Shown here: piece after piece, positions 25,115 to 33,074 of the stretch
How positions within the stretch are numbered: the stretch's first letter is position 1
How the letters are laid out: each line of letters opens with the position of its first letter
Assembly (NCBI GenBank): GCA_017431625.1
Contig: JAFRKQ010000030.1
Span: 1 to 41,297, forward strand
DNA length: 41,297 nt
Origin: a bacterium
GTDB taxonomy: Bacteria > Patescibacteriota > Microgenomatia > UBA1400 > PJMF01
Reading direction: 5' to 3'
The notes under the pieces: generated by a model
Database searches by the model: none
What the model saw: the letters and a program-made list of their open reading frames with translations, nothing else
Told to the model about the DNA's origin: nothing
Program-made: the position numbers and the translations under genes

Positions 25115-25583
25115 AAGTACGACTACCAGAGCCATTCTTCCTGGCGTGCGAGTGAATACAGGCGCGGCCAAGGAGACGTCGTTGATTGTTAATCATCGCA
25201 ATTTGGGAGCGAGGGGGGATTTGAGCCAGAGTTTTGGCTCAAATTCGGTGACTTCGCGCGAAAAGATGCAACTGCGTCATTTGATGGCCAAAACCAACTC
25301 TGAACTTTACGAAAATAATCCTGTCGCTCAGCGTCGAGTTCAGCAACAAATTGCCGAACGAGCGGGCGAACTTTATGGTATTGACCCCAAAAAACTGATG
25401 AATGGCGGTAGCAAAACTGTCCAAGGGACTTATTCGAGCACCAATGCTGGTGCTTCTAGCAATTATGGAGTCCGTATCCTTGGTAGCACGACCGCTCCCA
25501 CCAATAATCCGTGGAATACATCGACGACATTTAGTGTCCAAGACAAAATGCGCGCCGGCATTAATGCCTTGGGACATATGTGA
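25104..25583 (+). CDS. Hypothetical protein coupled to gltX
   Basis: 159 residues. The ATG overlaps the gltX end by 11 bases and a full AGGAGG lies 4 nt upstream, so translation is well supported. It has no signal peptide or membrane segment. Residues about 1-50 are polar and Ser/Thr-rich. A central helical part (SREKMQLRHLMAKTNSELYENNP then QRRVQQQIAERAGELYGIDP) is followed by a Ser/Asn/Gly-rich disordered tail. I do not recognise a family. Sequence between it and the next gene is short (39 nt), so it may be co-transcribed with the GalU-like gene. Confidence 0.75.
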   Translation: MLPRSTTTRAILPGVRVNTGAAKETSLIVNHRNLGARGDLSQSFGSNSVTSREKMQLRHLMAKTNSELYENNPVAQRRVQQQIAERAGELYGIDPKKLMNGGSKTVQGTYSSTNAGASSNYGVRILGSTTAPTNNPWNTSTTFSVQDKMRAGINALGHM

Positions 25584-25622
25584 TGATCGTGATAGGAATT
25601 GAAGTTATAAAGAAAGGTAAAA

Positions 25623-26522
25623 ATGAGTCAAGTCAAAAAAGCCGTCATCACTGATGCTGGTTTTGCCAGTCGCTATTTGCCGATCACCAAAACTATCCCC
25701 AAAGCGATGTTGCCTTTGGGCAATCGTCCGATTATGCAACTGGTGGTCGAGGAATGTGTAGAGGCGGGGATCGAGGAGATCGTCATAGTGGCGACAGCCG
25801 AGGGCAAACCGATCTATGAAGATTATTTTAATAATTCAGTCAACCGCATCCGCAAGCAGCTGGCCTCACAAGGGAAACAAGACCGCTATGAATCTGTCCA
25901 ACAGGTCCTTGATTTTCCCAAAATTACGGTCATTACTCAGGATCCAGCGCTGCCTTACGGTAATGGTTCACCGATCGCCAGCTCGCGCAAGTTTTTGACC
26001 AAGGAAGATGCATTTTTGGTGCTTTATAGCGACGACGTGATTTTTGGTAGCTCTGATGCTAAGGCTTTGATCGAGTCTTACCAAAAGCATCCCAATGCCA
26101 AAGCGATTATTATGGCTCAAGAAGTACCACCGGAAAAGGTAGATAAATACGGTATTATTTCCTTCCGCGATGAGAAGAAACGCCTACTGGGCAATATTGT
26201 GGAAAAACCAAAAATTGGCAAAGCACCTTCATGCTTGGCCTCTTACGGTCGCTATTTGCTCACCCCGGCAGTTTTTGATTATCTTAATGCTAAAAACACC
26301 GGTCTTGATGATGAGCTTTGGACAGTAGATGCCATTACCAAAATCGCTCAAAACGATGAAGTCATTGTGGAAAAAACTCGTGGTCACTGGATGACTACTG
26401 GCGATCCCGAAAATTACTTTATTGCACATTTAAATTACGTTCTTAAGCGTGAAAAGTACAAACAGCAGGTGATTGATTACTTTAATGAGTATCAAAAAGA
26501 AGGTCAAACGAAGAAAAAGTAA
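25623..26522 (+). CDS. GalU-like sugar nucleotidyltransferase (UTP-glucose-1-phosphate uridylyltransferase family)
   Basis: 299 residues; AAAGG 5 nt before ATG. The fold and order match GalU: KAVITDAGFASRYLPITKTIPKAMLPLGNRPIMQLVVEECVEAGIEEIVIV (outlined), then the LVLYSDDVIFG metal-binding strand, VEKPKIGKAPS, YGRYLLTPAVFDYL and WMTTGDPENYF. GalU makes UDP-glucose for glycans. The usual nucleotide loop P-A-A-G-x-G-T-R is T-D-A-G-F-A-S-R here; Arg and the PK..LP segment remain, but Gly and Thr are replaced. It may therefore use another nucleotide or sugar, or have altered activity. The gene lies upstream of secA, separated by 117 bp with GTTTAAC repeats. Confidence 0.85.
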   Translation: MSQVKKAVITDAGFASRYLPITKTIPKAMLPLGNRPIMQLVVEECVEAGIEEIVIVATAEGKPIYEDYFNNSVNRIRKQLASQGKQDRYESVQQVLDFPKITVITQDPALPYGNGSPIASSRKFLTKEDAFLVLYSDDVIFGSSDAKALIESYQKHPNAKAIIMAQEVPPEKVDKYGIISFRDEKKRLLGNIVEKPKIGKAPSCLASYGRYLLTPAVFDYLNAKNTGLDDELWTVDAITKIAQNDEVIVEKTRGHWMTTGDPENYFIAHLNYVLKREKYKQQVIDYFNEYQKEGQTKKK

Positions 26523-26541
26523 GCCGGCTATAATTGGCATT

Positions 26542-26574
26542 TTGTTAAACAAATGTTTAACAAACGTTTAACAA
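26542..26574. repeat. GTTTAAC repeats upstream of secA
   Basis: Inverted repeat TTGTTAAAC-AAAT-GTTTAACAA (26542-26563) and a third copy at 26566-26574. The two direct copies are 11 bp apart, the same spacing as the GTTTAAC pairs at 40307 and 41241, so a shared regulator is possible. Confidence 0.75.
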
Positions 26575-26639
26575 AACCAGGCGAAAAACGTGACAAACGC
26601 GATACAGAAAAAAACAAAAGTGATAAAACGAGGTAACTT

Positions 26640-29588
26640 ATGTGGCAATTTATAAATCATCTTTTTGATGATAACGCACGCACGCTGAAAAAATATCAGC
26701 TCATTGTTGATCAGATTAATGCGCTAGAAGACAAAATTAAGTTGCTTAGTGATGAGAAATTAGCAGCTCAGACCCCCAAGTTTAAGGCGATGATCACTAA
26801 AGCTCGACAAGACGGCCAGACTGAAGCACAGATTTTGGATGAGCTGTTGCCCGAAGCTTTTGCGACTGTACGCGAGGTATCACGTCGAGTTTTGGGGATG
26901 CGTCATTTTGACGTGCAGTTAATTGCTGGTATTGGTTTGCATCATGGCAAAATTACCGAACAAAAAACTGGTGAAGGTAAGACGTTGACAGTGACTTGCC
27001 CCCTGTATCTGAATGCTCTTTTGGGTAAAGGGGTTCACTTGGTGACGGTTAATGATTATTTGGCCGAGGTGGGTGCTGGTTGGATGGGGCAGATTTATCA
27101 TTTTTTGGGTCTTAAGACCGCGGTCATCATTCATGATGAGGCCAAAATGTATGATCCTGAAAGCCAAAATGCTGATCGTGGTGATGAACGGCTAGAGCAC
27201 TTCAAGCCTATTAGTCGTCAACAAGCTTATCGGTGTGATATTTTGTATGGCACCAATAATGAGTTTGGTTTTGATTATTTGCGTGATAACATGGTGCCTA
27301 GTTTATCACAAATGGTCCAACGTCAAGACACGCCACACTATTTTGCCATTGTGGATGAGGCGGATTCGATTTTGATTGATGAAGCGCGCACACCACTGAT
27401 TATTTCTGCCCCTGATAGTGAACCTACGGATAAATATGGCTATTACGCTCAGATGGTGACGAGTCTCGTGCGAGATACCGACTATAAGCTGGATGAAAAA
27501 GCTAAAACCGCTACCCTGACGGATTTGGGCGTCAAACGTATTGAACAAAAACTTGGCGTCAAAAATCTTTATGAAGAAAATTTTGACACGATTCATTATG
27601 TTGAAAATGCCTTGCGCGCGGCGGCGCTTTATCACCGTGATAAGGAATACATCGTTCGTGATGGTCAAGTGGTAATTGTGGATGAGCATACTGGTAGGCT
27701 GATGTATGGTCGGCGTTACGGCGAGGGTTTGCATCAAGCAATAGAAGCCAAAGAAGGGGTGAAAGTCCAGCAAGAATCGCGTACGTTGGCGACAATTTCA
27801 CTACAAAATTATTTCCGTATGTATGACAAATTGGCGGGCATGACCGGCACGGCGGGTACGGAGGCAGAAGAATTCCGCAAGATTTATCACATGGATGTCC
27901 TTATTGTTCCCACTAATAAGCCTCTGCAACGGGTGGATATGACCGACCTAGTTTATAAAACGGCGGCGGCCAAATACTCAGCACTTGTCAAAGAAGTAGA
28001 AGAAATTCATGCAACTGGTCGGCCAATTTTAATTGGGACCCGCTCGATTGATCACAACCAAATCATTTCGCGTCTGCTGGCTAAAAAAGGCATTCCTCAT
28101 GAAGTCCTCAATGCCAAAAACAACGAAAAAGAGGCCTTTATTATCGCTAAAGCTGGCGAAAAAAATGCGATCACGGTGGCTACTAATATTGCTGGACGGG
28201 GTGTGGATATTGTTCTTGGTGGCGCTACACCGGAATTAAAGGACTATCGTCTCAAACCTGGTGAGTATGATCAGGAAAAGTACCAGGCTGCCAAGCAAGC
28301 TTGGGAGAAGCGCAATCAAGAAGTGAAGGATTTGGGCGGCTTGGCAATTTTGGGTACTGAACGTCATGAGTCTCGTCGGATCGATAATCAGCTGCGTGGT
28401 CGCGCTGGTCGTCAGGGCGATCCGGGTACATCGCGTTTTTATGTCGCGCTTGAAGATGAGATCATGCGTATTTTTGGCGGTGAACAAATTGCCAAACTCA
28501 TGGATATGCTCAAAATTCCCGAAAGTCAACCAATAGAAGCCGGCATGGTCAATAAATCTATCGAGCAGGCTCAAACTAAAGTGGAAGGTTACTTTTTTGA
28601 CCAGCGCCAGCGTTTGGTGGAATTTGACGATGTCATGAATAAGCAGCGCGAAATCATCTATAAAAAACGTCGCCGTTATCTGGAATTGTCAGCGCGCGAT
28701 CTGGCTGAGACACCACAAAATGAAGCGGCGATCACCAAAGCGACTTTGACGGATGAAATTTTGGGTTACTTGGATGAGTTCATTGCTACTAGTGTGACAG
28801 CAGCCTTTGCCGCCGAGAGCTGGAATGAAACCAAGGAACAAATCATGCGTGCTTTGATTAAAATCATTCCTTTTGATCCACCCTCACAAAAAAATATTGT
28901 CGACCAGCTGGATCGGTGGGGACAAAATCCTGATACTATCATTAAGGAATTGCAGATGCTCGTGCGCAAGACGTATGAAGCGCGCCAGCAAGGTCTAGGG
29001 ACAGAGGTCACCAATGAAATCGAAAAACGTATGCTTTTGAGTACAGTGGATGAACTGTGGATGGATCACTTAGATGCGATTGATGATTTGCGCCAAGGTA
29101 TTTGGATGCGGGGTGACAAAAACACAGTGCTGGCTGAGTATCGCAAAGAGGCGTTCGCACTTTTTGAGCGGCTAATGGCCATGATCAAACAAACGGTGAT
29201 CGAGCGTATCTTCCGGGTGCGCGTCAATCCGGGCCAGCGAGTAGCGAGACCGTCAGTAGTGTCAATGACGGCTCAAGGCCCGAGTGAAACGGCTGGTCAG
29301 CTTAATAGCGGCCTTGATCCAGCACTGGCAGAATTAGCCAAAATGGATCTCGCCAACGATCCATTAGTCAAGCGTTTTAATGAACCGGCACCACCATCGG
29401 ATAAATCAAGTGGGAGTTTAGCGGCGGCTTTGCGCCGACAACAAGAGCGACAGCAAGCATCAACGCCAGCAAGTGATAAGGCATCTTCGAGGGCCGAAAA
29501 GGACATCTATGCTGGGGTTGGGCGCAATGATCCTTGTCCGTGTGGCTCGGGTAAAAAATTCAAAAAATGTCACGGGCGACCACAGTAA
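26640..29588 (+). CDS. secA: Preprotein translocase ATPase SecA
   Basis: 982 residues. Nucleotide-binding domain 1 with Walker A TGEGKT at 110-115 and DEADSILIDEARTPLIIS; preprotein cross-linking domain; helicase-like domain 2 with VATNIAGRGVDIVLGG and RGRAGRQGDPGTSRFYVALED; helical scaffold and wing domains; C-terminal zinc-binding CPCGSGKKFKKCHG. SecA drives Sec-dependent export through SecYEG, matching the many secreted proteins in the window. GAGG precedes the ATG. An acidic insertion (about 165-180, AKMYDPESQNADRGDERLEH in outline) is typical of a lineage variant. It overlaps the next gene as TAATG. Confidence 0.97.
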   Translation: MWQFINHLFDDNARTLKKYQLIVDQINALEDKIKLLSDEKLAAQTPKFKAMITKARQDGQTEAQILDELLPEAFATVREVSRRVLGMRHFDVQLIAGIGLHHGKITEQKTGEGKTLTVTCPLYLNALLGKGVHLVTVNDYLAEVGAGWMGQIYHFLGLKTAVIIHDEAKMYDPESQNADRGDERLEHFKPISRQQAYRCDILYGTNNEFGFDYLRDNMVPSLSQMVQRQDTPHYFAIVDEADSILIDEARTPLIISAPDSEPTDKYGYYAQMVTSLVRDTDYKLDEKAKTATLTDLGVKRIEQKLGVKNLYEENFDTIHYVENALRAAALYHRDKEYIVRDGQVVIVDEHTGRLMYGRRYGEGLHQAIEAKEGVKVQQESRTLATISLQNYFRMYDKLAGMTGTAGTEAEEFRKIYHMDVLIVPTNKPLQRVDMTDLVYKTAAAKYSALVKEVEEIHATGRPILIGTRSIDHNQIISRLLAKKGIPHEVLNAKNNEKEAFIIAKAGEKNAITVATNIAGRGVDIVLGGATPELKDYRLKPGEYDQEKYQAAKQAWEKRNQEVKDLGGLAILGTERHESRRIDNQLRGRAGRQGDPGTSRFYVALEDEIMRIFGGEQIAKLMDMLKIPESQPIEAGMVNKSIEQAQTKVEGYFFDQRQRLVEFDDVMNKQREIIYKKRRRYLELSARDLAETPQNEAAITKATLTDEILGYLDEFIATSVTAAFAAESWNETKEQIMRALIKIIPFDPPSQKNIVDQLDRWGQNPDTIIKELQMLVRKTYEARQQGLGTEVTNEIEKRMLLSTVDELWMDHLDAIDDLRQGIWMRGDKNTVLAEYRKEAFALFERLMAMIKQTVIERIFRVRVNPGQRVARPSVVSMTAQGPSETAGQLNSGLDPALAELAKMDLANDPLVKRFNEPAPPSDKSSGSLAAALRRQQERQQASTPASDKASSRAEKDIYAGVGRNDPCPCGSGKKFKKCHGRPQ

Positions 29589-31249
29589 TGATGACCACAA
29601 TTCATCACTATCGACAGTCTTTCATTTCATGGTATTTGCGAGTACGGTCTTGGTGCCAACACCACTCACTTGTTTTTTGGTCGAGTGTCTGGCTTGTTGT
29701 TGGTGGCCTTTTGGTAGTGATGTCGCGTTTTCAAGCCTTTCAATATGTTTTTAATGATGAAACCGATCATATAGCCGTGGGTTATTTTGTTTTCCGCTAT
29801 GGCCAACGTTTGTATCGGGATATTATCACGATACATCAGCCGTTGCCAGTGATCATTGGCGGTGTTTTTTCGCTTTTGGCTCGACGTGCCAATATTTACA
29901 CTTTTGTTTCTGATATGCGTTTATTGATGTGTCTGTATTGGTTACTGACAGGTTGGCTTTTGACTTGGCGCTTTCGTGGGCGTGGCTTTTTGGTTAGTGC
30001 GGCAGGGTTTATTTTGCAGCCGGCTTATTTCGGTTTATTCGTTTTGGCGGAAGCATTGGTATGGCCGGCGGTGGCTTTTTTATTGTTGACACTTGGAGAA
30101 AAATTGATACACAAAAAAACGTCTGTATATTGGCCAGAATGGTTGGCGGATCTAGTTTGGGGTGTGAGTTGTGGCTATCTGATATTTAATCTCTTGCCCA
30201 TGGCTCCTTTTATTATTGTGGCAACGTTGGCTTATTGGTGGCCCGCTCGACACAAAAAGCGTCAACTGTTCAGTAAAATCACTCGTGTTATGGCTGGTTG
30301 GTTGCTAGTAGCGATTGGCTGGAGTTTTTGGATCAGTCCGGCAGCGTGGTGGCAACAAACAGTGGTTAATTTTTGGCACTATTGGTCGGATGATATTTCT
30401 CTCAAGCCGCTAACGCTGGTGGCGGGTTATTTGACTCAGCTTTTTTATCCTTTCTTGTCAGCATTGTGGGCGTGGCCACGTTTGGACTTTTTGTGTTTGT
30501 CGCTTTTGATCGTGTATCCGCTTTATTATTGTTGGTGTCGCAAACGCCCGGTCTTTTGGCAATTAGTTTTTGGTTATTGGTTGGTGACTTTGCTTAACAA
30601 TCGTGTCAATATTCCCGATAAATCTTTGTGGGAGGGCTTTCATTTGTTGCCTTTTATGATTGGTTTGTTGGTGTGGCTGGTAATGGCTTGGAATTTGCTT
30701 TGGTCACAAATTGATAATCATTATCAAATTGCAGCAGTGATCATTACCGTAGTCTGGCTGTGGGGTGTGGGTGGCTGGTTGCGACAGCCAGCCAAGCGAC
30801 AAGAGACATATGAAATCAATTATTTACCCCAGCAGTCTCTTGTCAACGTGATTGAGAGTCTCAAAAAACCTGACGATCGCCTGCTTACTGGTGAGGAAGG
30901 CTATGGCTATCTTAATCTGCTTACAGATTTACCTTTTGCTGACGAGCAAAATTTTCATCTAGCGTGGTCATGGCGTGTGCCGAGCCTCAAATATAGCTTT
31001 TACCAGACTATGAGCGAAAAGCCGCCGGCCTTTATTTATTTTCCCAAGCTAACAGGACATGGTTTTCCTGACACACTGCGTCATCAGTGGCTACCAGCAT
31101 CATATCAGGTAGTGGTCAATCCTGGTGGGACAGGCTCAGGTCTTTTTGTCCATCAAAGTCGCGTCAACGAATTGTCTGATGAACAGATGCGGCGGCTAGA
31201 AGCGCTGCAATATTCGCTGGCGACAGTGAGTGCTGACTTACTTGATTAA
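29588..31249 (+). CDS. GT-C type membrane glycosyltransferase
   Basis: 553 residues. ATG 29588 overlaps the secA stop (TAATG), which indicates translational coupling; another ATG follows at 29591. There are about ten hydrophobic segments. The first lumenal/extracellular loop carries FNDETDHIAVGYFVFRYGQRLYRDIITIHQPLP (outlined), with the Asp-Glu pair and the Tyr-Arg-Asp...His-x-Pro pattern typical of GT39/ArnT-like polyprenyl-phosphate-sugar transferases. These enzymes move a sugar from a lipid carrier to an external acceptor. A soluble C-terminal part (about 430-553) lies outside the membrane. The substrate is unknown; coupling with secA suggests modification of exported material. Confidence 0.85.
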   Translation: MMTTIHHYRQSFISWYLRVRSWCQHHSLVFWSSVWLVVGGLLVVMSRFQAFQYVFNDETDHIAVGYFVFRYGQRLYRDIITIHQPLPVIIGGVFSLLARRANIYTFVSDMRLLMCLYWLLTGWLLTWRFRGRGFLVSAAGFILQPAYFGLFVLAEALVWPAVAFLLLTLGEKLIHKKTSVYWPEWLADLVWGVSCGYLIFNLLPMAPFIIVATLAYWWPARHKKRQLFSKITRVMAGWLLVAIGWSFWISPAAWWQQTVVNFWHYWSDDISLKPLTLVAGYLTQLFYPFLSALWAWPRLDFLCLSLLIVYPLYYCWCRKRPVFWQLVFGYWLVTLLNNRVNIPDKSLWEGFHLLPFMIGLLVWLVMAWNLLWSQIDNHYQIAAVIITVVWLWGVGGWLRQPAKRQETYEINYLPQQSLVNVIESLKKPDDRLLTGEEGYGYLNLLTDLPFADEQNFHLAWSWRVPSLKYSFYQTMSEKPPAFIYFPKLTGHGFPDTLRHQWLPASYQVVVNPGGTGSGLFVHQSRVNELSDEQMRRLEALQYSLATVSADLLD

Positions 31250-31292
31250 TTATTTCTGCAAAAATTGCGTGAATAATCTATTGCTTTTGTGT

Positions 31293-31298
31293 TATAAT
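31293..31298 (+). promoter_or_regulatory. Extended -10 promoter of the glycine-rich protein gene
   Basis: TGT-TATAAT, no clear -35. Transcription would start near 31305, leaving a leader of about 260 nt before ATG 31565, far longer than any other leader here. Confidence 0.6.
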
Positions 31299-31408
31299 AA
31301 AGAAGCTCTAAGTACAAAGAAGACCATAGAAAGGAAATAACAACAAGTTACAGCTCCATACCCCAAGCGTAAAACACAGGCAATTCAGCGAGCTTAGCTA
31401 AAATAAGG

Positions 31409-31528
31409 AAAAAAGCACATGACACAGTCGTGGGGGATTGTTTTAGCGGAAGCTCTGACGATTTCCTGGAGGTCTTCAATGGCTTAGAGCAACGACAGTC
31501 GTGTGCTTTTTTGCGGCTTGAAAAAAGC
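31409..31528 (+). promoter_or_regulatory. Structured mRNA leader with mutually exclusive hairpins (attenuator-like)
   Basis: Segment A1 AAAAAAGCACATGAC (31409-31423) pairs over 15 positions with B GTCGTGTGCTTTTTT (31498-31512), with one G-U pair. The stem continues with GTCGT (31427-31431)/ACGAC (31492-31496), and an inner arm GCTCTGA/TTAGAGC (31452-31458/31484-31490) encloses a 25-nt loop. Segment A2 AAAAAAGC (31521-31528) can instead pair with the GCTTTTTT part of B, enclosing GCGGCTTG. A GCGG/CCGC mini-hairpin lies at 31513-31534. A1-B ends in a T6 tract, like a terminator that A2-B would disrupt. I could not match it to a riboswitch class I know. The whole gap 31250-31564 holds this leader and its promoter. 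Confidence 0.6.
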
Positions 31529-31564
31529 AACCGCAGACATAAAGACAAGAAAAGAAAGGCAGAT

Positions 31565-32641
31565 ATGTCCAGATGTTATGGACGAGTCTTTTTGGCGGCT
31601 ATTTTTCTCCTCGCGGCAGGACGACTGGCATGGGCGGGCTCAGGCAATAAAACCAAAAAGCTGTCGGAATTGGCTGCTGGTCAGGTGGTGCGCATTGGTG
31701 GGGTTAGCTTTGTCAAAACCGCTAACAATCAATTGGTGGCCACCAGTTTGTGTCCACAAGGGAGTACCTACTCCAGTTTTTACAAGGGTTGTGTAGTCAA
31801 GACTACCGACTTTGCCTACACTGGCGGCGAGCAGACTTTTGCCGCGCTAGCGGATCACTATTATGTGTTAGAAGTATGGGGAGCAAGTGGCGGGAGTGCT
31901 CCTTATTCTCGTGGCGGGTATGGTGGTTACAGTATTGGAGTTTATAATAGTCAACAAAATATAAACCTTTATCTAACTATTGGTGGTATTGGCACAGATT
32001 CACAAGCTGGTTATAACGGTGGCGGTTTAGGAAAGGTGGGCACAGTTAATAAACAATTTGGTTATGGTGGTGGTGCTTCGCATGTAGCAAGGCGCTCTGG
32101 TCAATTGCTAACACTCATTGACTATCAAGATTCAATTTTGATTGTAGCAGGCGCAGGTGCAGGTGCGGCTGATTATCATAGATCATCTGTTGTTAATAAC
32201 GGTATTGGCGGCGATGGTGGTGGCTGGATAGGGAGACAGGGTGGCAGGGGAGGTAGCGATGGATATTTAGCAAGTGGAGGCAATCAGACAAATGCTGGAT
32301 ATTCGGAGATATCGGAGTCAACTATTGGCTCATTTGGCAGTGGTGGTAATGGTAAACCTAATAATTCGTCTGCTGGTGGTGGTGGGGGTGGTTTTTACGG
32401 GGGCGGAGGTGGGTATTGTTCTGGTGGTGGCGGTGGCTCTGGTTATATCGGTAGTTCAGCACTGCTGAGTCTCACTAATTTTCCCAAACATATGACCTGT
32501 TATGAATGTCTGGAGTCAACCGATAGTGCTACTTTAACATTTTCCAGCACTTGCGCCAGCGAAACGCCTACTGCTGATTGCGCCAAAGTCGGTAATGGTC
32601 ATGCTCGCATCACCCAACTCTCCGTCTATCTAGGCATTTGA
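31565..32641 (+). CDS. Secreted glycine-rich protein
   Basis: 358 residues from ATG 31565 (AAAGG 5 nt upstream; the frame extends further up but through the structured leader). Residues 1-29 are a signal peptide (SRCYGRVFLAAIFLLAAGRLAWAG). After a short basic linker and CPQGSTYSSFYKGC comes DFAYTGGEQTFAALADHYYVLEVWGASGG (outlined), the opening strand pattern of the Gly_rich_2 type beta-helical domain, followed by about 200 Gly/Ser-rich residues with loops such as GGGGGGFYGGGGG. The C-terminal Cys (CYECLES, CASETPTADC) could form disulphides. Such domains occur in surface or adhesive proteins; function here is inferred. Its long structured leader suggests controlled expression. Confidence 0.85.
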   Translation: MSRCYGRVFLAAIFLLAAGRLAWAGSGNKTKKLSELAAGQVVRIGGVSFVKTANNQLVATSLCPQGSTYSSFYKGCVVKTTDFAYTGGEQTFAALADHYYVLEVWGASGGSAPYSRGGYGGYSIGVYNSQQNINLYLTIGGIGTDSQAGYNGGGLGKVGTVNKQFGYGGGASHVARRSGQLLTLIDYQDSILIVAGAGAGAADYHRSSVVNNGIGGDGGGWIGRQGGRGGSDGYLASGGNQTNAGYSEISESTIGSFGSGGNGKPNNSSAGGGGGGFYGGGGGYCSGGGGGSGYIGSSALLSLTNFPKHMTCYECLESTDSATLTFSSTCASETPTADCAKVGNGHARITQLSVYLGI

Positions 32642-32676
32642 ATTTGCAGTCTGGTTAGTTTTCTTATTTCGTTTCG

Positions 32677-32709
32677 CTCCCTTATGTGAAAACATAGGGG
32701 AGTTTTTTT
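32677..32709 (+). terminator. Strong terminator after the glycine-rich gene
   Basis: An 11-bp stem CTCCCTTATGT/ACATAGGGGAG (one G-U), GAAA tetraloop, then T7. Confidence 0.92.
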
Positions 32710-32758
32710 GCCGGTGGTCATTTGGGTGTCGATGACAATCGGCAATGAAGTGATAGTT

Positions 32759-33043
32759 TTATTTAGCTGTCACCAGATAGATAATCAAGCCAATATTGAG
32801 GGCGAGTAGCAAGCCAATCAAAACCACTTGCCACCACTTCAGACCACCGGCACGATTTTTCCAGGCTGTCAGGCCACCAAATGCTGCTCCGATACCAGCG
32901 ATGATAGCCGCCAATATTTTTACGAAAGGCAGAAAAATCATCACGGGCGCGACCACAATCGCGTGGGCGGGTGGGGCACACATGAGCGGTACTATTATTA
33001 AAGCACTCAGCCACAAAACCATTGACCCCATTTTTCTTTTCAT
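32759..33043 (-). CDS. Small exported membrane protein, VirB2/TrbC-pilin-like
   Basis: 94 residues. A signal peptide ends near APPAHA (residue about 28). It leaves two hydrophobic helices, VMIFLPFVKILAAIIAGIGAAFGGLTAW and QVVLIGLLLALNIGLIIYLV (outlined), joined by the basic linker KNRAGGLKWW. This size, signal sequence and two-helix layout match VirB2/TrbC-like pilins, but short hydrophobic proteins are hard to assign and no VirB gene is in view. ATG 33043 lies 7 nt from an extended -10, so the mRNA should be leaderless. It is divergent from the dikinase gene. Confidence 0.7.
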   Translation of the reverse strand: MKRKMGSMVLWLSALIIVPLMCAPPAHAIVVAPVMIFLPFVKILAAIIAGIGAAFGGLTAWKNRAGGLKWWQVVLIGLLLALNIGLIIYLVTAK

Positions 33044-33050
33044 AATTGGT

Positions 33051-33067
33051 ATTATATCATGTATAAT
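33051..33067. promoter_or_regulatory. Face-to-face divergent leaderless promoters
   Basis: ATTATATCATGTATAAT. Read on the minus strand it gives TGATATAAT (TATAAT at 33056-33051), 7 nt before ATG 33043; on the plus strand TATAAT (33062-33067), 7 nt before ATG 33075. The two -10 elements share the central TCATG. Confidence 0.75.
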
Positions 33068-33074
33068 GAGTAGT

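Noticed and set aside
31409-31528. SRP RNA, 6S RNA or a known riboswitch
   Set aside because: The GGAA-loop SRP core motif, the open-bubble 6S layout and the core motifs of the classes I know (c-di-GMP, TPP, fluoride, T-box) are not present.
31348-31548. Short coding frames in the structured leader, both strands
   Set aside because: No ribosome site, and the sequence is better explained by RNA pairing; the protein start at 31565 has its own AAAGG.
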